Source: Akkermansiaceae bacterium | GTDB taxonomy: Bacteria; Verrucomicrobiota; Verrucomicrobiia; Verrucomicrobiales; Akkermansiaceae | Length of the DNA stretch: 64,000 bases | Assembly: GCA_905181965.1 (NCBI GenBank) | Contig: CAJIZY010000004.1 | Span: forward strand, 1-64,000 | Reading direction: 5' to 3' | In this document: piece after piece, positions 8,788 through 18,564 of the stretch | How positions within the stretch are numbered: position 1 is the stretch's first letter | Layout of the letters: the number at the start of each line of letters is the position of its first letter | The notes under the pieces: model-generated | What the model was told of the DNA's origin: nothing | The model's database searches: none | What the model saw: the letters and a program-made list of their open reading frames with translations, nothing else | Translations under genes and position numbers: made by a program

Positions 8788-11559
8788 ATGAGCCTCTACC
8801 AAGAATACCTGAAGGAAATCGCAGAACGCAAAGAAAATGGCCTACACCCAAAACCCATTGACGGGGGCCAGCTTCTCGCCGAAATCATCGCCCAAATCCA
8901 GGATCCTTCACACCAGCACCGGGAAGATTCTCTTAACTTCTTTATCTACAACACTCTCCCTGGCACCACCTCTGCAGCAGTCGAGAAAGCAAACTTCCTG
9001 AAGCAAATTATTCTTGGGAAAGACCTTGTTCCCGAAATCACCCTCTCATTCGCGTTCGAGCTCCTTTCCCACATGAAGGGCGGGCAATCTATGGAAGTCC
9101 TCCTAAATTTGGCTTTTGGCGACGATCCTGAAATCGCAACCGAAGCTGCCAAGGTGCTCAAGACGCAGGTCTTTCTTTACGACGCTGATATGGATCGGCT
9201 CGCCGCTGCTTACAACGCCGGCAGCACCGTCGCAAAAGATCTTCTTGAGAGCTACGCCAAAGCCGAGTTCTTCACCAAACTTCCTGAAATTCGAGAAGAA
9301 ATTCAGGTTGTCACTTATGTCGCTGGCACTGGAGATATCTCTACCGATCTTCTCTCACCCGGTAATCAAGCCCACTCACGCTCCGACCGGGAACTTCATG
9401 GAAAATGCCTAATCTCGCCTGAGGCTCAGCAAGAAATTGAATCCCTCCAACGTCTTCACCCAGACAAGAGTGTCATGCTTATCGCTGAAAAAGGCACCAT
9501 GGGTGTCGGGTCCTCCCGTATGTCTGGCGTGAACAACGTCGCTCTCTGGACTGGTAAGCAAGCCAGCATGTATGTTCCTTTCGTGAATTTCGCCCCGATT
9601 GTTGCGGGAACAAATGGTATTTCACCCATCTTCCTGACCACCGTTGACGTCACCGGTGGCATCGGTCTTGACCTGAAAAACTGGGTTAAAAAAGTAGACG
9701 CCAAAGGCAACACCGTTTTTGACGATAATGGCGAAGCCATCCTTGAGAAGGCCTACTCGGTTGACACTGGAAACGTCCTCACCATCAACACCAAAGAGAA
9801 AAAGCTTTATCAGGGCGAAACAGAACTCATCGATATCTCAAAAGCTTTCACGCCACAGAAAATGGAATTTATGAAAGCCGGTGGATCCTACGCTATCGTC
9901 TTTGGTAAAAAGCTCCAAACCTTTGCTGCCAAAACTCTCGGCATCGAAGCACCCGTTGTCTTCTCACCATCTCAGGAAATCTCACACGAAGGACAAGGCC
10001 TGACCGCGGTAGAAAAAATCTTCAACAAAAACGCTGTCGGAACGACTCCCGGTATCACCCTACATGCTGGATCTGACCTCCGAGTTAACGTCAACATTGT
10101 TGGCTCACAAGATACCACTGGGCTCATGACGATGCAAGAGCTTGAAGCTATGGCTGCCACCACCATTTCACCAGTCGTCGATGGAGCCTACCAGTCGGGC
10201 TGCCACACCGCTTCGGTTTGGGATAAAAAAGCACAGGTCAACATTCCAAAACTCATGAAATTCATGAATGACTTTGGTCTCATTACTGGTCGTGACCCCG
10301 ATGATAAATATCATCCTATGACGGACGTAATTCATAAAGTCCTCAACGATCTCACCGTAGACGATTGGTCTATCATCATCGGTGGCGACTCTCACACTCG
10401 AATGTCAAAAGGCGTCGCTTTTGGAGCTGACTCCGGCACCCTCGCTCTCGCCCTCGCCACCGGAGAAGCATCCATGCCAATCCCCGAATCAGTCAAAGTA
10501 ACCTTCAAAGGCGCTCTTAAAGAACACATGGATTTCCGAGACGTCGTTCATGCCACACAAGCACAGATGCTTGATAAATTTGGGGGCGACAACGTTTTTC
10601 AGGGCCGTATTATCGAGGTTCACCTCGGCTCGCTTCTTGCTGACCAAGCCTTCACTTTTACCGACTGGACCGCTGAAATGAAGGCCAAAGCCTCAATCTG
10701 CATTTCACAGCCCGACACACTCATTGAGTCACTTGAAATCGCCAAGTCCCGTATCCAGATCATGATCGACAAGGGAATGGATAACCAAAAAGAGGTTCTC
10801 AATGGCCTGATCGAAATCGCCGACAAACGCATTGACGGTATTCGCTCCGGAGAGACCCCCCCACTCACCCCGGATCTTAACGCTAGTTATCACGCAGAGA
10901 TGGTTGTTGATCTAGATATCATCGACGAACCTATGATCGCCGACCCTGATGTTCACAACAACGATATCTCTAAGCGTTACACTCACGACGTCATCAGAGA
11001 GCTCTCCTACTACGAGGGCAACAAGGATATCGATCTAGGCTTCGTCGGCTCCTGCATGGTGCATAAAGGGGACCTCAAAATCGTTTCGAGGATGCTGAAA
11101 AATCTTGAAGATACCCAAGGCAAAGTGAAATTCAACGCCCCTCTCGTCGTCACTGCCCCAACTTATAATATCATCGATGAACTGAAGGCCGAAGGAGATT
11201 GGGATATGCTTCAAAAATACTCTGGATTTGAGTTCAACGATAATGAACCCAAAGGCGCCGCCCGTACTGAATACGAGAATATGATGTATCTAGAACGCCC
11301 CGGCTGCAACCTCTGCATGGGCAACCAAGAAAAAGCAGAAAAAGGTGACACTGTCATGGCGACCTCAACCCGCCTCTTTCAAGGTCGTGTCGTGGAAGAC
11401 TCGGATCGCAAGAAAGGGGAATCACTCCTCTCCTCTACACCAGTTGTTGTGCTTTCTGCCATCCTAGGAAGGACTCCCACGATGGAAGAATATAAAACAG
11501 CTGTCCAAGGCATTCCACTCACCACCTTTGCACCACCGGTGGAAGCAATGAGCGCCTGA
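8788..11559 (+). CDS. acnB: Aconitate hydratase B / 2-methylisocitrate dehydratase
   Basis: A 923-residue AcnB, slightly longer than the 865 residues of E. coli. The order is a HEAT-like helical N-terminus (1-160), a swivel-like domain, then the catalytic core. It has GGDSHTRMSKG (about 530-540), and the three Fe-S ligands are visible as the Cys of GSCMVHKG (about 755) and the two of PGCNLCMGNQ (about 838-841). It catalyses citrate-isocitrate conversion in the TCA cycle and can dehydrate 2-methylisocitrate. The gene is alone between its own upstream region and a convergent terminator. No Shine-Dalgarno sequence is obvious before the ATG. Confidence 0.97.
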   Translation: MSLYQEYLKEIAERKENGLHPKPIDGGQLLAEIIAQIQDPSHQHREDSLNFFIYNTLPGTTSAAVEKANFLKQIILGKDLVPEITLSFAFELLSHMKGGQSMEVLLNLAFGDDPEIATEAAKVLKTQVFLYDADMDRLAAAYNAGSTVAKDLLESYAKAEFFTKLPEIREEIQVVTYVAGTGDISTDLLSPGNQAHSRSDRELHGKCLISPEAQQEIESLQRLHPDKSVMLIAEKGTMGVGSSRMSGVNNVALWTGKQASMYVPFVNFAPIVAGTNGISPIFLTTVDVTGGIGLDLKNWVKKVDAKGNTVFDDNGEAILEKAYSVDTGNVLTINTKEKKLYQGETELIDISKAFTPQKMEFMKAGGSYAIVFGKKLQTFAAKTLGIEAPVVFSPSQEISHEGQGLTAVEKIFNKNAVGTTPGITLHAGSDLRVNVNIVGSQDTTGLMTMQELEAMAATTISPVVDGAYQSGCHTASVWDKKAQVNIPKLMKFMNDFGLITGRDPDDKYHPMTDVIHKVLNDLTVDDWSIIIGGDSHTRMSKGVAFGADSGTLALALATGEASMPIPESVKVTFKGALKEHMDFRDVVHATQAQMLDKFGGDNVFQGRIIEVHLGSLLADQAFTFTDWTAEMKAKASICISQPDTLIESLEIAKSRIQIMIDKGMDNQKEVLNGLIEIADKRIDGIRSGETPPLTPDLNASYHAEMVVDLDIIDEPMIADPDVHNNDISKRYTHDVIRELSYYEGNKDIDLGFVGSCMVHKGDLKIVSRMLKNLEDTQGKVKFNAPLVVTAPTYNIIDELKAEGDWDMLQKYSGFEFNDNEPKGAARTEYENMMYLERPGCNLCMGNQEKAEKGDTVMATSTRLFQGRVVEDSDRKKGESLLSSTPVVVLSAILGRTPTMEEYKTAVQGIPLTTFAPPVEAMSA

Positions 11560-11599
11560 GAAAGTCAGCGGGTGTGAAGCCTGCAAAGACAAAATTTCA

Positions 11600-11633
11600 A
11601 AAAGCAGCGCCTGAAATGGGCTCTGCCTTTTTA
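11600..11633. terminator. Bidirectional terminator between acnB and the convergent DUF2236 gene
   Basis: An imperfect hairpin, aaaagcagcgcc against ggctctgccttttt, lies between two convergent genes. It has A residues on one side and T residues on the other, so it could stop transcription from both directions. One mismatch and a 7-nt loop reduce the certainty. Confidence 0.6.
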
Positions 11634-11637
11634 GCAG

Positions 11638-12450
11638 CTAATTTTCCATGCTCTTCTCAGCGCGATAACTTTCCGGATAATAGGTGAACCACTTTGGTAA
11701 AGTCCGGAATGCCACTGGGGCCACTTTCTCCAAAACTTTCATCCGCCCTCGACTCCAGCTCGTCGACTCCAACCCCAGTTTTTCACGGATCAAATCCGGC
11801 ACCGTCTCAATCGGCAAAAAATCTCCCGCCTTCCCAAGCATCCGGTCCCGCCACGGCTTCTGGGGCGAAACAACCGCCGCCGCCATCTCCGCACAAAGCG
11901 GATGACTGCCAAGCAGATCTCCTGATAGCATCTCATCGTAATATTTTACAAATTCAAGATAGTCCTGCGGTCCCACGTCCTCCCCAAGACCAAAATAAGT
12001 CCCAAACCTCCGAAAATCTCGGTAAAAATTCTCCCTTCGCTCGCTCGAAAGTGGCTCCCATACAAATTCATATCCTTTAATCGAAGCATCGATCAAGGTC
12101 GCCAAAACCCACATCAACAAATCTGGCTCAAAGGCGGAGTACTTTTTCGGTCCAGCCATTCTGTCCGATATCGCACCATTCACTCCACCGTGCACTTCCT
12201 TTAAACGAGCACGCATTTTCTCCGCCACCTCTTTCGTCCCAAAGGCAATCCGATTCACGGTCGAAAGTGTTCGACGCAGCCGCCCCAATGCGTCCTCTCG
12301 AAAATCTGAATGATCCGCTACCCCTTGTGCCACTCGCGGATGCGCAACTTGTAACAACACGGCCGCTGGTCCAAACAGCAAGCCATTTGCATACCGATTC
12401 ACCAACCAGAGCTCACTGTCGGGGGAGAAGGCAAAATCATTAGCTGTCAT
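11638..12450 (-). CDS. DUF2236 / MpaB-type oxygenase-like protein
   Basis: A 270-residue protein with the DUF2236 core: LLQVAHPRVAQGVADHSDF, then GRLRRTL and a long helical region. This family includes the latex-clearing protein Lcp and fungal MpaB, which are haem-dependent oxygenases; the His in VAHPRVA and the one in ADHSDF are candidate haem-contacting residues. The ATG at 12450 (MTANDFAF) is preferred to an upstream TTG at 12480 because it gives a family-like N-terminus. No signal peptide is seen. The physiological substrate is unknown. Confidence 0.8.
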   Translation of the reverse strand: MTANDFAFSPDSELWLVNRYANGLLFGPAAVLLQVAHPRVAQGVADHSDFREDALGRLRRTLSTVNRIAFGTKEVAEKMRARLKEVHGGVNGAISDRMAGPKKYSAFEPDLLMWVLATLIDASIKGYEFVWEPLSSERRENFYRDFRRFGTYFGLGEDVGPQDYLEFVKYYDEMLSGDLLGSHPLCAEMAAAVVSPQKPWRDRMLGKAGDFLPIETVPDLIREKLGLESTSWSRGRMKVLEKVAPVAFRTLPKWFTYYPESYRAEKSMEN

Positions 12451-12533
12451 CGAACTGGCCACAACTAACACAACAATCAAACCACTCCGTTAGCAAATCA
12501 AGAACCGCTAGTAATGACAGACAGCGAACCCTG

Positions 12534-13352
12534 CTAAGTACCCTTGTTAAGCTCGTCTAGCAATTTCCGCCAAGCTTTCATCGAAGCGGTGAGATTGACT
12601 CGAGGATCACCTTTGATGGCATAACACTGAAGGCCCACCGGACCTTTGAAATCCATCTTTCTGAGAGCTTTTAAAAGGCGAATCTGTGGAAAATCACCTT
12701 GATCAAGAGTCTGAATTAAGTGGCCCCAGCTCTTTCCATCTATATCGGCTCCGCAAGTGCTCACCGCAAACAAGCGATGAGCTGCGACGCTCAAAACCTT
12801 CTCAAGGTCCTCCGCTTTTTCATTTTTTAAAAAGTGACATAAATTGAACATCACGCCCAGATTTGGATGACCAACCTTATCGATTAAACTCATAGCCTCT
12901 GGCATCGTCGCAACCGCGTTTCCAGCGTGAGGGTACAAGGCCACTTTAATCTTCAAATCTTCTGCCATCATCGCAGTTCTTCGAATAGACTCAACCACCT
13001 CCGGAGTAATGGTCTTTACAGTCAGCTCAATCATGCCACCCCGATTAGCCAATCCCTTGACCGCCTCCTCCTTGATCGGGTCTTTAGTAGCAGATAGATA
13101 AACACTTAGAACCCGCACCCCCGATTTTTCATACGCCGCAACCCGTTCCTCAAGTTTCTTCCCCGCCCCATTGGCATAGACCTGACTGATTCCCGCATAA
13201 CCAGTTTCTTTAAAGAACTCGGCCTCCTTTTCGAAAGGAACCCTAGGTGTTCCATTGAAGAAGGCATAAAGCTCGGGTGAAAATTTTTCCTCGGCGGCCA
13301 AGAAACTGCAAATCGACAAAAAGAACGTAATAATTAAGGCGACACCTTTCAT
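12534..13352 (-). CDS. Secreted sugar phosphate isomerase/epimerase-like TIM-barrel protein
   Basis: A 272-residue protein with an N-terminal signal peptide (1-20) and the AP-endonuclease-2 / xylose-isomerase-like barrel. Visible elements are GYAGISQVY, VALYPHAGNAV (His on strand 4), LGVMFNLCHFL (Asn and His on strand 5) and a C-terminal GPVGLQCYAIKGDP. Usual metal ligands such as the Glu of the strand-4 motif are partly replaced, so catalysis is not certain. Many Verrucomicrobiota and Planctomycetes carry secreted paralogues of this family. No pathway is suggested by the neighbours. Confidence 0.75.
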   Translation of the reverse strand: MKGVALIITFFLSICSFLAAEEKFSPELYAFFNGTPRVPFEKEAEFFKETGYAGISQVYANGAGKKLEERVAAYEKSGVRVLSVYLSATKDPIKEEAVKGLANRGGMIELTVKTITPEVVESIRRTAMMAEDLKIKVALYPHAGNAVATMPEAMSLIDKVGHPNLGVMFNLCHFLKNEKAEDLEKVLSVAAHRLFAVSTCGADIDGKSWGHLIQTLDQGDFPQIRLLKALRKMDFKGPVGLQCYAIKGDPRVNLTASMKAWRKLLDELNKGT

Positions 13353-13450
13353 CCAAATCAGAACGAACCAAGATCATCCCTTCTATCAAGAGTGCTCTAG
13401 CCCCTTCCTCAAATAGACCTACGGTCGTCTTTTCAAACAACAGCCAAATC

Positions 13451-14233
13451 TTATTTCCAGCGCAACAGCTCGGCCGGGTCACGCAAGACGAGTTTGGAAA
13501 AATCAGGCTGCTCCGTTTTGAATTTTACTAGAACCGACGCCTCAAACTTTTCGCACAGCGGATGTCTCCCTTCCAAAAATTCTGCGAAACCGCCAACGCC
13601 TCCGCAGCCTTCCGGTGGCCCGTGCCCTTCGCCACCGTGAAGGTGTGCGATCATTTTTCCCGAGGTGCCTTTTATTCCAGCCTGCGCGAAATCTTCTATG
13701 ATTACCCTGTGGCGCCAGTTATCTTCAAAATCATAAAGATAGATAAACTCCGAAATACTCTCACGGAAGAGATCAAGGACTCCATTTTCGATTTCACAGT
13801 AGTCTTCGTCTAAGGGTTTGTTTTCCCGTCCAAGACTGAAGGTCAGCTCTCGACGACCATTCTCCCAGATCTCAAAGCGATGGAGATGCGAATTCTGCCA
13901 TCCAAAAGAATCCTGTATGGCGCAATGAAGGTGAAAATAGGCACAATCGGCAGGTAAGCTGAAGCGGCGCCACACCAACGGTTTGGTCCCCGGCAATTCG
14001 ATCCTGAAAATCAAGCGAGCGGGACTTTTTAGTTTAAGATTTGCGAGCTCTGCCTCTTCCTCCTTGAGCATGGTATCAAGAGGTCCTCCATCTGTGATCT
14101 TTCCAGCAAAATCTCGAATCAACGCTTCTCCTCCAGGAGTGGATAAAACCTCCTCAACAAAGGCGTCGAGCTCTTCCTTCGGCGCATTTTCTTCGGGCAT
14201 GCTATCGAGGAGATCATCAAGCGACTTGTTCAT
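13451..14233 (-). CDS. Plasmid pRiA4b ORF-3 family protein
   Basis: A 260-residue soluble protein. After an acidic N-terminal 70 residues comes the PRiA4_ORF3 domain: RIELPGTKPLVWRRFSLP, LHCAIQDSFGW, LHRFEIW, YLYDFEDNWRHRVIIED, and the C-terminal block PPEGCGGVGGFAEFL. These conserved blocks make the family assignment firm. No biochemical function is established for it. The gene stands alone on the minus strand, divergent from the following membrane protein. Confidence 0.85.
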   Translation of the reverse strand: MNKSLDDLLDSMPEENAPKEELDAFVEEVLSTPGGEALIRDFAGKITDGGPLDTMLKEEEAELANLKLKSPARLIFRIELPGTKPLVWRRFSLPADCAYFHLHCAIQDSFGWQNSHLHRFEIWENGRRELTFSLGRENKPLDEDYCEIENGVLDLFRESISEFIYLYDFEDNWRHRVIIEDFAQAGIKGTSGKMIAHLHGGEGHGPPEGCGGVGGFAEFLEGRHPLCEKFEASVLVKFKTEQPDFSKLVLRDPAELLRWK

Positions 14234-14301
14234 ACGCTTAGGCTAACGCACACCGTAATTTTTTTACAGAATTTTGGGGTCCCGCACTTTATAAATCAGG
14301 A

Positions 14302-14965
14302 GTGCGAGGTCATCTAAGCGAAGTCGTCCGATTGGGTTGGGGCGGGGCAAAATCAAATATCCTACCCGGCGCAGTGCTCTGGGTGATTGGATTGGCTCTA
14401 GTAATTTCCTACTATCAAATCCGTCCGGTCGCAGAGATTCTCGATCAACTTGGAGATTTCAAACTAAAATTTTCACCCTGGTTCGCCATTCTTTCGACAG
14501 CGCTTTTTGGCAGCCTTATCCCATGGTTGGTCCAAAATTTTTTCTCGAAATGCGGCGAGAAACAACCTTTTCGTCATGTTCCATGGCTCCTTCTTTTTTG
14601 GGGTTTTCACGGATGGCAGGTAGACTGGCTTTATCGGATTCAAGCGGGGCTATTTGGTAACGAAATTAATTTTCAGACGATTCTAAAAAAGACCTTAGTC
14701 GATGAATTTATTTGGGTGCCTTTAAATGCACCTCAATGGCAAATTAATGCTGGCATAAGATGGATCAGTGAAGGAAGTTAAAGCCGCCCTTAAGCAAAAA
14801 CCCTTTTTTGACCGTGTGATTCCACTTATGATTGCAAACTGGGTTGTTTGGATTCCGGCAGTATCGCTCATCTACCTTTTTCCACTCCCACTTCAACTCC
14901 CTCTAATGAATATTATTCTAGCCCTATGGTGTCTTATCCTCACCTTCTTTGTGAAAAACGCCTAA
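14302..14965 (+). CDS. Mpv17/PMP22-like membrane protein (frameshift near 14770)
   Basis: The first frame (GTG 14302 to 14781) has about three to four hydrophobic segments, and TILKKTLVDEFIWVPLNAP resembles the Mpv17 'DQ..F.P' helix. The overlapping next frame (14768-14965) continues with FFDRVIPLMIANWVVWIPAV and ends in ALWCLILTFFVKNA, matching the conserved C-terminal part of Mpv17 (NYYLWP..N..VP...W..YLS). A single indel around 14765-14780 joins them. In eukaryotes the family sits in mitochondrial or peroxisomal membranes; bacterial members are uncharacterised. The family call is by motif only. Confidence 0.55.
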
Positions 14966-15143
14966 GCCACTGAAAAGGCCATCCATCATGGATTTTGAGG
15001 CAATGCTTCAATCTCAACGTCGTAGCTTGCGATTCCCTTTTTTTCTGGGATTAAGGAAAGAGTTGAAAATTATGGCGATCGTTCAATTCCTTTCGCCCTT
15101 TACCGCCAAGTGTGTCGGAAATTGGAAATAGACGGATGAACTG

Positions 15144-15668
15144 CTATTTCGGCTCAAAATCTCGCTCTTTAAAAATACGAGAATTACGAACGTATTTCTC
15201 GGCCCAACTTTTGATGTTCTGTTGATCTTTAAGATCAAGCGTCTTGACCACTCTGGCCGGACTTCCCAGCACAAGAGATCCTTCGGGAATAATCATTCCT
15301 CCAGTAACAAGGGAATTTGCACCGATAATGGAACGTGGCCCGATCACTGCTCCATCAAGAACACACGCTCCCATTCCCAAAAGCACCTCGTCTTTCACTT
15401 CGCAAGCATGCAAGATCGCTGAGTGCCCTACGGTGACCAATTCTCCGACATAACATCCAAAATCGTCGGCAAGATGAATCACAGCGTTATCCTGTACATT
15501 ACTGCGGGCTCCAATCACGATTTCATTAATATCGCCCCGAAGAGTTGTGTTATACCAAATACTTGATTCTTCACCTAGTGAAACCCTGCCGACGAGGTCA
15601 GCGCTCGCTGCAACAAAGGCGGATTGGGGAATTTTGGGCCAAATTTCTTGAAAAGGTTCAATTGCCAT
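15144..15668 (-). CDS. Gamma-carbonic anhydrase-like left-handed beta-helix protein
   Basis: A 174-residue protein with hexapeptide repeats across residues 20-140. It carries the gamma-class signature: WYNTTLRGDINEIVIGARSN with the catalytic-site Arg/Asp, NVQDNAVIHL with a zinc-ligand His, and VGHSAILHACEV supplying the other two His ligands. These match YrdA/PaaY/CaiE-type proteins. Enzymes of this group hydrate CO2 or act as acyl-group-related factors, so the exact role is open. The C-terminal helix is EKYVRNSRIFKE. Confidence 0.88.
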   Translation of the reverse strand: MAIEPFQEIWPKIPQSAFVAASADLVGRVSLGEESSIWYNTTLRGDINEIVIGARSNVQDNAVIHLADDFGCYVGELVTVGHSAILHACEVKDEVLLGMGACVLDGAVIGPRSIIGANSLVTGGMIIPEGSLVLGSPARVVKTLDLKDQQNIKSWAEKYVRNSRIFKERDFEPK

Positions 15669-15787
15669 GGCGAAAACATAGAAAATGGTTAAAGTTTTCG
15701 CAAGAGAAGCGACGAAACCGCTGGCAATCTTCTAAAACTGTTCAATGTTAGGAGATCGGGAGACTTTTTCGATAATACCTTAACCGA

Positions 15788-16606
15788 ATGCAAAATTTTC
15801 TCATTGTCTTGGCTTGTGTTGTGATAGGCGTAGCCTTGCGCTCGTGTCGGACGCTGATTTTACGAAAGCTCGGCGCCCTGACCTTTTTGGGCGCCTCCTT
15901 CCTGACCTTCTGGCTGGGTTTTGGGAGTATTGCCGCCGGTCTTCTCGGAGCCGCCCTTTGGTTCCTCCTCCCATGGTTTGACTTGCTCACACGGATTCGG
16001 CTCATGCGGCTACCGATCGAGAATCGCCTTAAGTTACGCACTCCTCCTTCCGAGGACCACTTTCCAAATGCCTCGCGTTTAATTCATGAGATTGAGAAAG
16101 CAGAGTTCGATCATGTTACCGACAGCGGGTGGGATTGGGCAGGCATGCAACAATACTTCCGCTTTTTCTGGAATCCAGAGGCCAAAGCTATCGCAGCGGT
16201 TTGCCTCTGCGAACACGACCAGGTCGCGTTTGCTTTTGTTACTATATCAGCTCGTGCTCCAGACGGTCGCACCGTGCACACCACAAATTATCCGTTTTCA
16301 CCAACTCTCAAGCACACCCCGGAGGCTCACTGGGATCATCTTCCCTGCGAGCGTAATTGCTTTGAGTCGGTTTATACGGATCATCAACGACACCTCAACA
16401 AGCTGAAAATCCCCTCTAAGGAGCTGCTCATGCCAGATCCAGAAGAGGTTCTAGAACAGGTCGAATCTGAAATGAAGCGCCAGATTGATCACAACCTCAA
16501 TTGCGGACTCATCAAGATGACCGGGGATGGTTACTTCCAGTATTCGACGAGGGGACTTTTTTTCCTTTGGTTTCAGTCCGTGAAGGACATGATTCGGCTC
16601 TGTTGA
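15788..16606 (+). CDS. Membrane protein of unknown function
   Basis: A 272-residue protein not recognised as any named family. Residues 1-22 and about 27-65 are hydrophobic, with a Trp-rich stretch at the end (LLGAALWFLLPWFDLLTRI), so it is probably anchored by two or three N-terminal helices with the rest cytoplasmic. The soluble part has a conserved look (GWDWAGMQQYFRFFWNPEA, HTTNYPFSPTL). It ends 3 bp before the YhaM-like gene, which suggests cotranscription and translational coupling. Confidence 0.7.
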   Translation: MQNFLIVLACVVIGVALRSCRTLILRKLGALTFLGASFLTFWLGFGSIAAGLLGAALWFLLPWFDLLTRIRLMRLPIENRLKLRTPPSEDHFPNASRLIHEIEKAEFDHVTDSGWDWAGMQQYFRFFWNPEAKAIAAVCLCEHDQVAFAFVTISARAPDGRTVHTTNYPFSPTLKHTPEAHWDHLPCERNCFESVYTDHQRHLNKLKIPSKELLMPDPEEVLEQVESEMKRQIDHNLNCGLIKMTGDGYFQYSTRGLFFLWFQSVKDMIRLC

Positions 16607-16609
16607 GCC

Positions 16610-17663
16610 ATGTCGATCAGCGAATTACTAGCCACCACAAACGAGACCCTACTCGAAGGTTCTTTCTTCGCTCAGGTTCAGAAATCCACCGAAAAGGAAA
16701 CAAAGAGCGGCAAACCCTATCTAGAGTGGGATCTTGCCGATGCCACCGGCCTTATCACCTTGAAAATCTGGAATAATCATCCGCAATTCCACTCTGCGGC
16801 TGAAACCGCTCCTGAGACCCTTTTTCAATTCTCGGGCCAATGGACTCAAAACAAATACGGAGTCGATGGAAAAGGATGGAAGTTTCGAGTTCTCACCAGC
16901 GAAGAAAAAAGCGAATTCCTCGCCGGAGATCCCACGACACGCGAGAAGCAAAATTCCGACTGGGCTGACGTTATCGCTTTCCTTTCCCAAATAGGCGATC
17001 CACGCCTCAAAGCCCTTTGTAATAACCTTCGAGTGCGAGGAGTACTTCCGGCGCACCGCCGCCGCGTGGAAAAACCATCACGCAAGGCGCGGAGGATTAG
17101 TTGAACACGTCGCCCAAATGATGCGCAGCGCCAACGCCATTTGCGGAGTTTACCCTGATCTCAATCGAGACCTTATGATCGCCGGGGTACTGTTTCATGA
17201 TTGCGGTAAACTCTGGGAAAACACCTACCCTGAAGCCGGTTTTAGCCAACTCCATCTGATACACGGTGAGATGCTAGGCCATATTCCTCTTGGGCTTGAA
17301 TTAGTCAACAAACTCTGGCGCGACCTCCCTCTGGAAAGCTGGCGTGAAATCGAACCTGCGAGCGAAGACGTCCGGTTGCACCTGCTCCACTTGATCGCGT
17401 CCCATCACGGTCAGTATGATTTTGGTTCTCCTACCTTGCCGCGTACCCCGGAGGCCTATGCCCTCCACTACGTCGACAACCTCGATGCTAAGCTCGAGAT
17501 GGTGAAAGATGCCTACGCTAGCGCGAACGAAACAGCCCCCGGAATTTTTGAGCGTAAGTTCCCCCTCTCAGCGCCACTCGTCACCCCGCTCCCATCAGTA
17601 GCAGACACCGAAGAAGACAGAGCTGATTCGAGTTCAAGTCCTGCCTCTAACGAGCTATTCTGA
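16610..17663 (+). CDS. YhaM-like 3'-5' exoribonuclease: OB-fold plus HD domain (frameshift near 17030)
   Basis: The first frame (16610 to about 17027) encodes an OB-fold nucleic-acid-binding domain (GKPYLEWDLADATGLITLKIW). The family sequence then switches frame: from about 17037 it reads EYFRRTAAAWKNHHARRGGL then VEHVAQMMRSANAIC, followed by the HD motif FHDCGKLWE and the second-metal motif LIASHHGQYDFGSP. That is the YhaM order. One inserted or lost base explains the break. YhaM enzymes trim RNA or DNA from the 3' end using metal ions. The C-terminal 25 residues are acidic and low-complexity. Confidence 0.8.
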
Positions 17664-17892
17664 GTCGAACTACCTGAACAGAATACAAGGCGCTCACTTG
17701 TCTGCCAAAAATGGGCCCGAAGGCCTAACAAAGTCATCGATGGGAGGATCAAAAGAACCACCAGCCCGCGGAGAAAATTTTCGCCAAGATTTTAAAATTT
17801 TTTCTTCCGATTTTCACGCAGGACCCGGGGCCACAAAGAAGTGCGGCAAGCACGATTGTCATTCTCCACAAACAATCATAGGATACCGTCTA

Positions 17893-18564
17893 ATGACAAT
17901 CTGGCTAACAGGGTGCACCTCGGGACTAGGTCGGGCTCTTGTTCCTGAATTCCTTCGAGCAGGCCATACTTTAGTCGGTTGCGGACGTAACGAGATTGCG
18001 CTCGAACATCTCAAAAATAAGTTTCCTGAAGGCTACTTCATTCCCTGTGATGTCGCAAGCGACCTCATGGTTTCCAATTTTTGCGAAAAAGCCCTCAAAG
18101 CTGCCGGAGCCCCTGACCTGGTCATTAATAACGCAGCCATTATCAATTCACCTGCTCCTCTCTGGGAAATCTCTCCTCAAGATTTTGATCAACTCACGGC
18201 CGTGAACATCAACGGCACCGCCAACGTCATTCGCCATGCTATCCCGGTCATGCTATCAGAAGGAACAGGAATTATCGTCAATCTCTCATCGGGCTGGGGT
18301 AGGTCAACCTCTCCAGAAGTCGCCCCTTATTGTGCGAGCAAATGGGCAATCGAAGGACTCACGCAATCGCTCTCCCAAGAATTGCCTCAAGGAATGGCTG
18401 CAATCGCACTCAACCCAGGTATCATCGCGACTGACATGTTGCGCAAATGTATGGGTAAAGAAGCTGAAAGCTTCCCCACACCAGAAACCTGGGCCCTGAC
18501 AGCCGCCCCTTTTCTAACCTCGCTCACGTCAAAGGACAACGGCCAGGCTCTAAACGCGCCATGA
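17893..18564 (+). CDS. Short-chain dehydrogenase/reductase, translationally coupled to folP
   Basis: A classical SDR of 223 residues. The nucleotide-binding TGCTSGLG is at residues 6-13, VINNAA follows strand 4, and the catalytic Ser and Tyr-x3-Lys are in NLSSGWG and YCASK. The ATG at 17893 is chosen because it places the Rossmann motif at the N-terminus; the open frame runs 195 bp further upstream without family similarity. Its stop overlaps the folP start (ATGA at 18561-18564). That coupling suggests a role with the FolP-RibD_C protein, possibly reduction of a pteridine, but the FolM-type TGxxxR variant is absent and this is inference. Confidence 0.85.
   Translation: MTIWLTGCTSGLGRALVPEFLRAGHTLVGCGRNEIALEHLKNKFPEGYFIPCDVASDLMVSNFCEKALKAAGAPDLVINNAAIINSPAPLWEISPQDFDQLTAVNINGTANVIRHAIPVMLSEGTGIIVNLSSGWGRSTSPEVAPYCASKWAIEGLTQSLSQELPQGMAAIALNPGIIATDMLRKCMGKEAESFPTPETWALTAAPFLTSLTSKDNGQALNAP

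Noticed and set aside
12451..12480. TTG start extending the DUF2236 protein by 10 residues
   Set aside because: The ATG at 12450 gives a better N-terminus for the family.
14988..15131. Short frame of about 47 codons between the Mpv17-like and carbonic anhydrase-like genes
   Set aside because: No recognisable family and no good ribosome-binding site; too weak to call.
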